Part shown: piece after piece, positions 1 to 8,053 of the stretch
Numbering within the stretch: the first letter of the stretch is position 1
How the letters are laid out: every line of letters begins with the position of its first letter
Source of the DNA: an uncultured Mycoplasma sp.
Lineage (GTDB): Bacteria; Bacillota_I; Bacilli_A; Mycoplasmatales; Mycoplasmoidaceae
Assembly (NCBI GenBank): GCA_947174035.1
Contig: CAMWHH010000002.1
Location: 1 to 16,961, forward strand
DNA length: 16,961 nucleotides
Reading direction: 5' to 3'
Notes under the pieces: model-generated
Told to the model about the DNA's origin: nothing
What the model saw: only the letters and a program-made list of their open reading frames with translations
The model's database searches: none
Position numbers and translations under genes: made by a program

Positions 1-386
1 TTTAATCAAGTTATATATTCTTAGATTTACTCATTATAGATAGGTAAAAAAATATCAGTTTTATTAAAAAAAATTTCATTTATTTTTTTGTATTTTAAAA
101 AATTTGAAAACTTATGAATTTTTGCACCATTTATTGTTTATTTTTTTGTATTAATTCAAAATCATTGACAAATAAATTTAAAAAATAAGTCTATTATTAT
201 TTAAAACTGTATATCTATATCATTAAATTAAATTTTTAACATTTATAAAGATGATTAAAATTTTTATTATGAATTTTTTAATTTAACGGAAAATTTAAAT
301 CACCTTTTTGAATTTTTACTTTTTAGTAAATTTTGTATTTAACTCATAAATATTTTTAAAAAATATCAATAAATATTAGTTAAATA
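1..386. other. AT-rich stretch without a supported gene
   Basis: No open frame of useful length is seen on either strand, even with TGA read as Trp. The stretch is mostly A/T runs. It holds a 16-nt direct repeat (79-94 and 137-152) and a 6-bp hairpin (315-330) followed by four Ts. Neither is strong enough to call a functional element. It follows the terminator of the HAD gene, so it is probably intergenic DNA continuing beyond the left edge of the window. Confidence 0.6.
79..152. repeat. Direct repeat pair, 16 nt, spaced 58 nt
   Basis: The string TTTATTTTTTTGTATT occurs at 79-94 and again at 137-152. It is low-complexity and T-rich, so chance is a real possibility in DNA of this composition. 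No associated gene or mobile element is seen. Confidence 0.4.
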
Positions 387-416
387 AAAAAATCAGGCTT
401 CACTGCCTAATTTTTT
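387..416 (-). terminator. Intrinsic terminator of the HAD phosphatase gene
   Basis: Arms at 387-398 and 405-416 pair over 12 bp. On the minus strand this includes a GGC/GCC core and one U-G wobble, with a 6-nt loop. The distal arm ends in a run of six Ts. The hairpin starts 2 nt past the TAA stop of the HAD gene at 419, which is where a minus-strand transcript would be expected to end. Confidence 0.85.
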
Positions 417-418
417 AT

Positions 419-1252
419 TTAAAATTTTTTAAATATAAAGTCTGCAACACCTTCATCTTCACATGTAAATTCAGTTACATATTTTGCTTCTTTTCTCACA
501 GAATAGTCAGCATTTTTTAGTGCAACAGAAAGAGTTGGAAACATTTTAAACATATTTACATCATTTTCGTTATCACCAAAAACCATCACTTCTCTTTTGT
601 TAATTTTAAAATTATTAATAGCTGATTCTATTCCAAACGATTTATCTGCTTCACTATTAAAAATATCTATTATTCCAGATTGTGAACTTGCAAAACTAAT
701 ACTTGGAAAAGATTTTAATAGATTTTCAATTTTTACTTTTTCTGTAACATTATCTACACAGATTAATATTTTTAGCAAATCTTGTTTTAAATAGAATACT
801 TTTTCTTTAACAACTTTCATTTCAAATTTTAAATTTGATTTAATTTTTCTTTCAGCAATTTGGTCTTGCATTTTTATTAATTTTTTTCAAAAAGGAAGAT
901 TTTCACTACTAGTATATGCACCAGAAGTTGTATATACTAAAAAATCTTTATTTTCTCTTTTTAATAATTCAAGCAATTCAAATTTAGTTTTTTGATCTAT
1001 AAATTTAGTACTAATTGTAGAAAAAGTTTTTGGTTCTACAATTCATGCTCCATTTACACAAACTAAAGGTAAATCTACATTTAATACTTTTGCAAAATAA
1101 TCTGTAAAAAATAAACTTCTACCAGTAGCAATTCCAATTTTAGCACCTTTACTTTTTAAATATTGAATTGCCATTAAAGTTCTATTTGTTAAAGTTATTC
1201 CATCATGTAACAAAGTTCCATCAAGATCAAAGTATGCACATTTTATAAACAT
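419..1252 (-). CDS. Cof-type HAD-superfamily phosphatase
   Basis: This encodes 277 residues, the usual length for Cof/IIB-type HAD hydrolases. These are cytoplasmic phosphatases acting on small phosphorylated metabolites such as sugar phosphates or flavin nucleotides; the substrate cannot be read from sequence. Motif I is DLDGT (residues 9-13, nucleophile Asp9). A conserved-type Lys lies near 204, and the metal-binding motif is GDNEND (226-231). Two TGA codons, at 1043-1045 and in the LPFWKK segment just before residue 128, must be Trp for the frame to join. I chose ATG 1252 because AAGGAA lies about 9 nt upstream; a GTG at 1276 would place that Shine-Dalgarno inside the gene. It lies 65 nt downstream of coaX on the same strand, so the two may be cotranscribed. 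Confidence 0.88.
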
Positions 1253-1317
1253 AATTATTATTTCCTTAATATTCACTTATTTAAAAATATCATAGACACA
1301 ACAAATAAATTAAAGTT

Positions 1318-2091
1318 TTAATTATTATTTAAAAGATATATTCTTTTAAACCCAATTAAAATAGCTTCATAATTAATTTCATAATCAAATATTTTATCCT
1401 CTCCTAATTTAAAAGCTTCACCACCTGTTATTAGTGAAAATATTTTTTTATTAGGATTTTCTTTTTTAATTTGGTTATATAAACTTAAAGCAAATCCTTT
1501 TCTTAAATTATTGATTCCTGATTCTAAAGAAGAAATTGTATTATTTCCATAACTTATTAATTGAAACTTATCAATTTTACTTTTAACTAATAGTGATGCT
1601 TTTTCAACTAATTTATCTAAACCAAATCCTAATCCAGCTGCAATACTAACGCCCTTTAATTTTTTATTTTGTAAATAAATTGCAGCTGTTGCAGTCCCAA
1701 ATGAAATGCCCATAGCAGTTTCATTGTATCTGACACAATATTCTGATAAAGCAAGCAAATCATCTCCAATTTCTTTTTTAGAATTCTCTTCAATAAAAAA
1801 ACTAAATTTTGTTTCTTCATTGATAAAATATGGATCTAACTTAAAAATATTAAAAATTAAAGTTTTAAAAAAATATCTAACTTCTGGAACAACAGATCCA
1901 ATAATTGCATCAGTAATATTAAAATTTATAATTTCTTTAATTTTAGAATTTAATAATTTTTTATTTATTTTTTTTTCTGTAGGAATTAAAATAATTTTTG
2001 AACTTTTTTCACTATTTTTTTCAAAAACCCCTATTTTAATGAAAGTGTTACCAACATCTATAACTAGAATATATTTTTCGTTTTTATTCAT
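1318..2091 (-). CDS. coaX: Type III pantothenate kinase (CoaX)
   Basis: CoaX phosphorylates pantothenate with ATP in the first committed step of coenzyme A synthesis, in the cytosol. The 257 residues match the family's usual length of about 255. The N-terminal phosphate-binding motif DVGNT is at 12-16. A GDD segment (109-111) stands where the family has its catalytic-Asp motif GADR. FGTAT is at 131-135, followed by a GVSIAAGL segment (147-154) resembling the family's GGAIxPG. A later GG turn (LITGGE) fits the second half of the ASKHA fold. There are no in-frame TGA codons. No Shine-Dalgarno precedes the ATG, and a TAAAAT box ends 14 nt upstream, implying a very short leader. It is divergent from the lipoprotein gene and probably leads a two-gene unit with the HAD phosphatase. 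Confidence 0.85.
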   Translation of the reverse strand: MNKNEKYILVIDVGNTFIKIGVFEKNSEKSSKIILIPTEKKINKKLLNSKIKEIINFNITDAIIGSVVPEVRYFFKTLIFNIFKLDPYFINEETKFSFFIEENSKKEIGDDLLALSEYCVRYNETAMGISFGTATAAIYLQNKKLKGVSIAAGLGFGLDKLVEKASLLVKSKIDKFQLISYGNNTISSLESGINNLRKGFALSLYNQIKKENPNKKIFSLITGGEAFKLGEDKIFDYEINYEAILIGFKRIYLLNNN

Positions 2092-2105
2092 AAATATCAG
2101 TTAAT

Positions 2106-2111
2106 ATTTTA
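2106..2111 (-). promoter_or_regulatory. Candidate -10 box of coaX
   Basis: TAAAAT reads on the minus strand 14 nt before the coaX ATG. A weak TTAAAC lies about 18 nt further upstream. If used, the transcript would start about 7 nt before the ATG. That fits the absence of a ribosome binding site. Confidence 0.4.
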
Positions 2112-2167
2112 ATCTTTTTTAAAAAATAAGTTTAACAGGTTTAAAAAATATTTTTAAATGCTGAGAG

Positions 2168-2209
2168 TTCAAAAAAAAAAAAAAAAAGGAAAAATTATTA
2201 AAATTAAAT
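2168..2209 (+). promoter_or_regulatory. Lipoprotein promoter region with A17 homopolymer tract
   Basis: A run of 17 As occupies 2171-2187, followed by GG. Possible -10 boxes lie just downstream: TATTAA 2196-2201, TAAAAT 2199-2204 and TTAAAT 2204-2209. TTCAAA (2168-2173) could serve as a -35, but the spacing to these boxes is 22 nt or more. The tract therefore lies in the -35/spacer zone. Length change by slipped-strand replication would alter spacing, as in known phase-variable mycoplasma lipoprotein promoters (for example the vlp genes). The exact promoter boxes are inferred. Confidence 0.5.
2171..2187. repeat. Homopolymeric A17 tract
   Basis: Seventeen consecutive adenines lie in the divergent promoter region between coaX and the lipoprotein gene. 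It is the longest homopolymer I noticed in the window. Such tracts are hotspots for slippage, both in vivo and in sequencing, so the exact length is uncertain. Confidence 0.9.
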
Positions 2210-2238
2210 TACCTTAGTTAAAAGGGAGAAATATTTGT

Positions 2239-3453
2239 ATGAAAATAAAAAAATTATTACCTTTATTTTTAGTTGGTTCATTTGCTTTAGCAATGCCTAT
2301 TGCACTAGTTTCTTGTGGAACAAACACAAGTGAAAACAGTAATCAAGACACTCAATACCAAGAAGAAATAAAAACTACAAATGATATTATTTCAAGAGTT
2401 AATGAAAAATATGTAGTTGATTTTTTTCTTTCTGCAGATGGTGAGTTTAATTCATTGAATGTAGTATCTGATTTAAATCAAATAACTAAATCTATTGAAG
2501 AATTTCAAAAAGAAATTTTCCCAGAAGGAAAATGATATAAACACAAACAAGATAGTACTTATGGTGTTTACTATGAAGCACAAAATTTTAAAAATATAGA
2601 AGGTTTTAAAACTTTTATAAATTATTCTGATGATTGATCAACTTATGTTTATGATGATAGTAAAGAAAATGGTATTAATTTAAATGGTCAACTAGATTTA
2701 AAAGATTTGATGTTTGAAAATATTAATAGTGATTTACTTGATGGAAAAGTTAAAATTTTTGATCGTGATAAAGTAACTGTTGAAGTTTCTTTCATACCAA
2801 AAGAAAATGTTGTTTGAAAAAGTAATAATGAAAATTATCATGTTTGATTTTGTTTATACTTTCAAAAACCAGAAAATCAACAAAGCACCCCTATAGAAAA
2901 CTATTCTACTCAAGATCAAAAAGTAAATGATGTTGTGAATAACACTAATTGAAAATATGATTTATATGATAAATATGGTGAAGATGAACTTTTATTTGGT
3001 AATCTAGTAGATAAAAATAAAATGAATTTTTATAACATGACTATTGATGAAATAAAAAAATTATTTTCACCAAATCAAAATAATTGAACAGAATCAAAAA
3101 ATAAGTTTGGATTTACTTTATATACATTAAAAAATTATAAAAATATAGATGGATTAAAACAATTTTTCTCATTAACAGAATTTTTATCTGGTTTTTGAGC
3201 ATCTAGTAGACTAACACCATTAGACACTCAAGATTTAAATTACGACAGTATTTTAAGTAATAATGTTAGTTCTGAACTTACAATTTCAAAATTTGAAAAA
3301 GATGAAAATACAGCTGATAGCAATGTAACTGAGAGTATAAATATATATTTAAAAATCAAATTAAAAGATGGTTATGTTTGAGAAAGCACTGATTATAAAT
3401 ATTTAGTTAGTTTTTTTGCAATACAAACAAAAAATGACGTTAACACAATTTAG
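2239..3453 (+). CDS. Surface lipoprotein with two tandem related domains
   Basis: This encodes 404 residues and is the only plus-strand gene. The signal peptide has a KIKK start, a hydrophobic core and the lipobox LVSC with Cys26, so the mature protein should be lipid-anchored on the outside of the membrane. A short polar linker follows. The rest looks like one domain repeated: roughly 70-215 and 255-400 share a Trp (W99/W283), an aromatic stretch, an N-[FY]-K-N-I-[ED]-G-[FL]-K core, and a V-W-[KE]-S segment (W193/W381) followed by a hydrophobic strand. The offset is about 184-188 residues. TGA codons encode several Trp, the first at 2533. The RBS AAAGGGAG (2221-2228) sits 10 nt before the ATG. 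I do not recognise a function for the domain. The A17 tract upstream suggests variable expression. Its stop lies 2 nt from the end of convergent rnhB. Confidence 0.88.
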
Positions 3454-3455
3454 TT

Positions 3456-4079
3456 TTAAATTTTAGAACTCATCAATTTCATAGGTTTGTAAGAAAACCT
3501 ATGAATTTTTTTTATTGGTCCATATTTGTTTAATAATTCTATGTGTTTTTTTGTTAAATAACCTTGGTTTTTATTAAATTCAAAATGAGGATATAAATTA
3601 TGAAGTTGTTCCATTAAATCATCCCTAACAGATTTTGCAACAATTGAAGCACAAGCAATTGAAAAAGAAGTATTGTCACCTTTAGTTAAATTCATTTGTG
3701 GTTTTAATAAATTAGGTATTTTTTCATAATCTGTTAAACACAAATCATAATTATTGATTAATTGTTTAGCAATTTTTTCCATTCCAAAAACACTTGCTTT
3801 TTTGGGACCAATAATATCAATCATTTCTGGTTCTACTATTTCATACTCACAAAATAAACTATTTTTAATAATTAAATTTTTTAGATTTTTTCTTTGTTCA
3901 ATTGATTTAATTTTTTTACTGTCTTTAATGTTTTTGTCAAAAAAATCATCATTTAAAATTACACCACAAACTACTAAAGGACCAGCTATACATCCTCTTC
4001 CTACTTCATCAATTCCCAATATTTTAAAATATTGTTTTTTTAAATTTAAATCAAAATTGTATAAATTATTTTTACTCAT
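3456..4079 (-). CDS. rnhB: Ribonuclease HII
   Basis: RNase HII cleaves the RNA strand of RNA-DNA hybrids and nicks at ribonucleotides misincorporated in DNA. The 207 residues are normal for the family. Visible motifs are DEVGRG (24-29, two catalytic acids), DSKK (53-56), a further acidic position at D117, and GDNTSFSIACASIVAKSVRD (134-153), which carries the last catalytic Asp. The C-terminal HRxSYxP signature is at 193-199. There are no in-frame TGA codons. The ATG has no Shine-Dalgarno, and a hairpin overlaps the end of apt just upstream, so expression may depend on readthrough or an unseen promoter. The last codons overlap the terminator of the convergent lipoprotein gene. Confidence 0.93.
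   Translation of the reverse strand: MSKNNLYNFDLNLKKQYFKILGIDEVGRGCIAGPLVVCGVILNDDFFDKNIKDSKKIKSIEQRKNLKNLIIKNSLFCEYEIVEPEMIDIIGPKKASVFGMEKIAKQLINNYDLCLTDYEKIPNLLKPQMNLTKGDNTSFSIACASIVAKSVRDDLMEQLHNLYPHFEFNKNQGYLTKKHIELLNKYGPIKKIHRFSYKPMKLMSSKI
3478..3513 (+). terminator. Intrinsic terminator of the lipoprotein gene, embedded in rnhB
   Basis: Perfect 11-bp arms at 3478-3488 and 3495-3505 enclose a 6-nt loop and are followed by eight Ts (3506-3513). The element is correctly oriented to end the plus-strand lipoprotein transcript 25 nt after its stop codon. It lies entirely inside the 3' coding end of rnhB on the other strand, where it encodes residues about 189-201. Confidence 0.78.
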
Positions 4080-4096
4080 ATGTTGACGGAAAACAA

Positions 4097-4121
4097 AAAA
4101 GTAGTTTTTACAACTACTTTT
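4097..4121 (-). terminator. Hairpin at the apt 3' end, likely terminator or attenuator
   Basis: Arms at 4097-4106 and 4112-4121 (AAAAGTAGTT/AACTACTTTT) pair perfectly over 10 bp with a 5-nt loop. On the minus strand the hairpin runs straight into a T-rich tail. The TAG stop of apt (4114-4116) lies within the stem. As rnhB begins 17 nt further on, the element could lower rnhB expression relative to apt. Confidence 0.6.
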
Positions 4122-4638
4122 CGTATTTTATCATTGAAAAAAATTTCCCTTCAAGTTTTTCATAATCACATAACTGAATCAATTCAATTAAATATGCTTG
4201 ACCAACTACTGTGCAATTTAATTTTTTGATTAGTTTTTGGATTGCAATTGATGTTCCACCAGTTGCAATTAAATCATCAACAATTAAAACTTTTGAATTA
4301 GCAGGAATATCATTTTCTGATATTTCAATTATAGCTTTCCCATATTCTAGTTCATATTCTTCAGAAACAACTTTTCTAGGTAATTTACCTTTTTTTCTAA
4401 TTGGAACAAAAGGTTTTTTTAATTTTAATGCAAGTGGTAATCCAAATAAGAAACCCCTAGATTCTGGAGCTACAATAACATCAAAATCAATTGTTTTAGC
4501 AAAAGCAGCCATTTCATCAATAATAAAATCTATTTTTTTATGATCTAAAAATAAAGGTGTAACATCTTTAAAACTAATTCCTTTTTTAGGAAAGTCTTCA
4601 ACAATTGCAATGCTATTTTTTATAATTTCATAATCCAT
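4114..4638 (-). CDS. apt: Adenine phosphoribosyltransferase
   Basis: Apt converts adenine and PRPP to AMP plus pyrophosphate. This is a key purine salvage step for organisms that cannot make purines de novo. The 174 residues match the usual 170-175. ESRGFLFG (59-66) and KLPRK (85-89) fit the family, and the PRPP loop VLIVDDLIATGGT spans 117-129. The Shine-Dalgarno AGGAG lies 7 nt before the ATG and overlaps the stop codon of secDF, whose end is only 10 nt away. Translation is therefore probably coupled to secDF. Linking apt to secDF in one unit is an arrangement I recall from other mollicutes. Confidence 0.95.
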   Translation of the reverse strand: MDYEIIKNSIAIVEDFPKKGISFKDVTPLFLDHKKIDFIIDEMAAFAKTIDFDVIVAPESRGFLFGLPLALKLKKPFVPIRKKGKLPRKVVSEEYELEYGKAIIEISENDIPANSKVLIVDDLIATGGTSIAIQKLIKKLNCTVVGQAYLIELIQLCDYEKLEGKFFSMIKYEK

Positions 4639-4648
4639 AAATAATCTC

Positions 4649-7600
4649 CTAGTGGAATTTATTAATTCCTAAAATTAGTTGTTCATCAACTTCTTTATAT
4701 TCTTTACTAAGTCTAGTATCTAAGTTACTAATAATTCTTTGGACATATTTTTGTCTAATTAAAATTACATAATAATATAAATGAGCAATTAAAAAGTAAC
4801 CAATCGGAATAGCAATGATATTAGCAATCATTGTATTTATAAAAAATAAAGTAGTAGATGGAGAAACCAATCCAGCTAATAAAGCAAAAATAATAATGTT
4901 AGAAACAATAGTTACATGAATTACATTTAATAAACTTTTAATGTTGTTTAAAATAAATGCATTAATTTTTTCTTGTTCAAATATTCTATCTTTAACAAAT
5001 CTTGTTTTAGTAACAGAAACATATAAACAACTAAATAGTGTTGAAAGAATTGCAGATGTTGCTAATACATAAACAAATAGTAAATCAATTTCAAACTGGA
5101 ATAAATAACTTAATGAAACTGCTACCATTGAACTCATAACTCCAGCCAAAAAGACAGGAATAATTGATAAAACATTCAATCTAATTGAATAATATATACA
5201 TAAAAATCCTCAACCAGCTAATAAAGAATAAATGCCACTAAGGAAAATTTCTGTAATTAAAGATTTTGATACTTCAAAAACTGAAATGTTATTTAAAATA
5301 GCATCACTTAAACCTAAACTAGAATAATTAGTTTCAATAATACTTCTTAACTGATTTTGAATTGCACTTAAAGAAATAGCACTCTTACTATAACCTTGAA
5401 TCATTAAGTAATAATAACCATAAGGTTCTAAGTTTGCACTAGTATCAGCAGATTGATATTCAGAAATATTTTTAAATGTTAATGATCAATTATTCCCTAA
5501 AGTATTTTGAATTGAATCAATAACTTTTTGAGAATTGACAATGTTAGTATCAGTGTTTCCAAGAATTGTTATTGTTGCAAATGTACCCTCTTTATAAATA
5601 GAATTTGTTAAACCTGCTGTTCCAAAAACTATTCCAGCAATTAAAATAATTCCTAATAAAACTCCCCAAATAATTCATCATTTTCTTGAACTAAATGACA
5701 TCTTATTTCTCAATTTACTTAAATGCAATAAATTAATTCTTGCATTTCAACTAAATTTAAAAGTACTATACGAATATAAAGGGAAAATGAAAAATACAAA
5801 TGTTGAAGCAAGTGATAATAAACCACTCAACAATAAAGTTATTCCCATGTTGGTTAATTCACCTTTAGCAAAGAAAAACATTGTTAATCCAATTGCCATA
5901 ATAGTTACATTTAAATCAACTGTGGATAACATTGATTTTTTAATTGCTGTTTGAATAGAGTCAAAAACAGAATTTTTTTGTAACAACAATCTTCTAATCC
6001 GTTCCATCACCATTGAAATAGACATCACTGAAACAATTGTTCCAACAAATAAACCTAATAAAGAAGGAATAGAAATATCAATTTTTAAAATAATTAATAA
6101 AGAAAGTGAAAACCCAAAAGCAGCTACAATTGAAAAAGCTGATAATAATCCAGGAATTCTATATAAAACAGAAACTACTACTGCAATTAATAAAATAATA
6201 ACCCCAGAAGCTAAAAACACTGAATTATAAGTAGATAAAGTAGAAACAACACTTGTTTCTATAAATGGGTTAGAAATTCACCCATTTGTTCCAAAGTAAT
6301 TAGTTGTTGATCTTGATTCACTTTGTAAATAATTATTACCTTCACTACCAATTGCGTTGTTGTCATTTGGATTGTTTGCAGTAGGTTCTTCATAATTTAA
6401 ATAGATTTGTTGCAAATCACCAATGTTGTAATTTAAATTATTATAATTTGTTGAACTATACTGTGAAGGAATAAAATATGGAATTGAATAAAATTGAATT
6501 GGTAAAGAAGAATTTTGAAATAATTTTAAATTAGCATCTCTTCTTAATTCTTTTTCAGTATCAGATGTTGTTGTAGTTTCTTCACCAGCACCTGTTGTAT
6601 ATTTTGCTGATTCATAAGCTCATGGTTGAATAGCAAAAGAATTTACAGAAGTTCCACTAATATTTGAATTTCATGAAGTAACATTTGGAAATCATTGTTT
6701 ATAGTTTAGTTTTGATACTACACCAACAACATAATCTTTCATAATAGTTAACAAGTTACTATTACCATCACTCTCAATTGTTGGAATTGTATTTTTAGTT
6801 ACATTATCATGTCCTAAAGCATATTCATAACATTGAATCAAGTATTCAGAAGTAATTGAATTTATTCCAATTCTTACTTGTGATTCATTGTAATTAATTG
6901 CACTTCTAGCTCAACTAACTAAAGTTGAATTTACTGAATTTAAGTTGTCATAATAAATTTTTCACTTAGTTTGTGTACTTCCTGAAAAACTATCAGCTTT
7001 ACTATTCGAATAATATTCGTAGTTAAAAACAACATACTTAGCATAATTTAGTAAGTTAACTAAATGATCAATGTTTTTAAAAACAATTCATTGTAAATCA
7101 GAATCAGCAATTGCATTAGTTCCAGCATCGTATTGTGATTTAAATGAATTTGGATCAGACGGATCTAATCCAGCATCATTTAAATATTCATAAGAAGAAT
7201 TTTTTAAATCAAAAGTTGTTCCATAATTATTTAAATCTTCTGGTCCTTCACCAATTTTTCTATCATCTGCTCTAGCTGATGCATAGTTAAAATCATTACT
7301 TTTAAAAATTTGTGCACCAGATTTTAATTTATTATATGAATATTTTTCTTCAATTAAATTTGCTGAAGGATTAAAATATCAAGCAGTTATTGTATTACTG
7401 CTTTGATTATCTAATGCATATTTGTTGGGATCAACATCAAAGTTACCTTCTGTTTCAGTATTTTTAAATTCATCATCATAATAAATTGGAACATTTGTAT
7501 ATGAAACATAAATATAAGCATCATAGTATTTATTATTTTCATTTGAATTTTTTGATTCTTCTAAACTATATGTAATATTGTTAGTAATAATGTTTCTATA

Positions 7601-7927
7601 CAATAAATAATTTGTAAATCTTTCAACAGCACTTTCTGTTAATTCTTTTGCTTCTGATTTAGTAACATTTAACGGTATATCTAGTTTATAAGTTGCATTA
7701 TATGTTTTTCCAAATAAACCTTGATTAGTATTATTTTCACCAACATTCACAAGACCAAAAATTATTCCTATAGTTGCAACTGCATATAGAAAAAAGAAAA
7801 AAATAGATTTAAAAATTCTTCCACCTCTAGTTCTAGAGTCAAAATGAAGATTTCTTAAAAATTTGTAAAAATTCACTTTTAATGAAGAAAAAAATCTATT
7901 AAAAAAATTTTTTATTTTTGATTTCAT
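4649..7927 (-). CDS. secDF: Protein translocase subunit SecDF (fused)
   Basis: SecDF is a membrane accessory of the SecYEG channel that helps pull proteins out on the far side. This 1092-residue fusion reads through several TGA-Trp codons (for example 5210-5212 and 5486-5488). A membrane helix at about 40-62 is followed by a very large extracellular region (about 63-565), then the SecD helix bundle (about 570-720). SecF starts with a helix near KWWIIWGVLL, has a smaller extracellular domain, then its bundle (about 895-1060). An ERIRR motif (642-646) marks SecD TM4, and D/N-V-T with FFFAKG follows. The acidic motifs normally in TM4 of SecD (AVDAN) and in SecF (HD, GYSxND) are not present. I chose ATG 7927 over an upstream TTG at 7954; no Shine-Dalgarno is evident. 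The architecture makes SecDF the best call. Confidence 0.85.
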
Positions 7928-7959
7928 GGTTAATTTTACAATGATTAAATACAAATAGT

Positions 7960-7965
7960 ATTATA
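7960..7965 (-). promoter_or_regulatory. Candidate -10 box of secDF
   Basis: TATAAT on the minus strand, with a TG dinucleotide a few bases upstream, lies 32 nt before the secDF ATG. No good -35 is seen. It lies in the ftsH-secDF gap (7928-8053), so secDF-apt can probably be transcribed separately from ftsH. Confidence 0.5.
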
Positions 7966-8053
7966 TAGCAAATATAACAAATTAAAATATAAAAAGTTAC
8001 CTGGTAAATATCTAAAATAAATAACTACTTGACCCAAATTAGAGCATTAAATT

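Noticed and set aside
165..197. TTGACA at 165-170 with TATTAT at 192-197 as a plus-strand promoter
   Set aside because: The spacing is 21 nt, too long, and no gene with a ribosome binding site follows.
315..334. Small hairpin TTTACT/AGTAAA followed by four Ts as a terminator
   Set aside because: Only 6 bp with a weak core and a short T-run, and no gene ends just upstream on that strand.
1253..1276. GTG at 1276 as the start of the HAD phosphatase
   Set aside because: It would put the AAGGAA Shine-Dalgarno inside the coding region. The ATG at 1252 is correctly spaced from it and gives a normal HAD N-terminus.
7985..8045. Possible terminator or structured RNA in the ftsH-secDF gap
   Set aside because: Only short pairings (TTAC/GTAA, AGTTA/TAACT) are seen; they are too weak to support a terminator or riboswitch.
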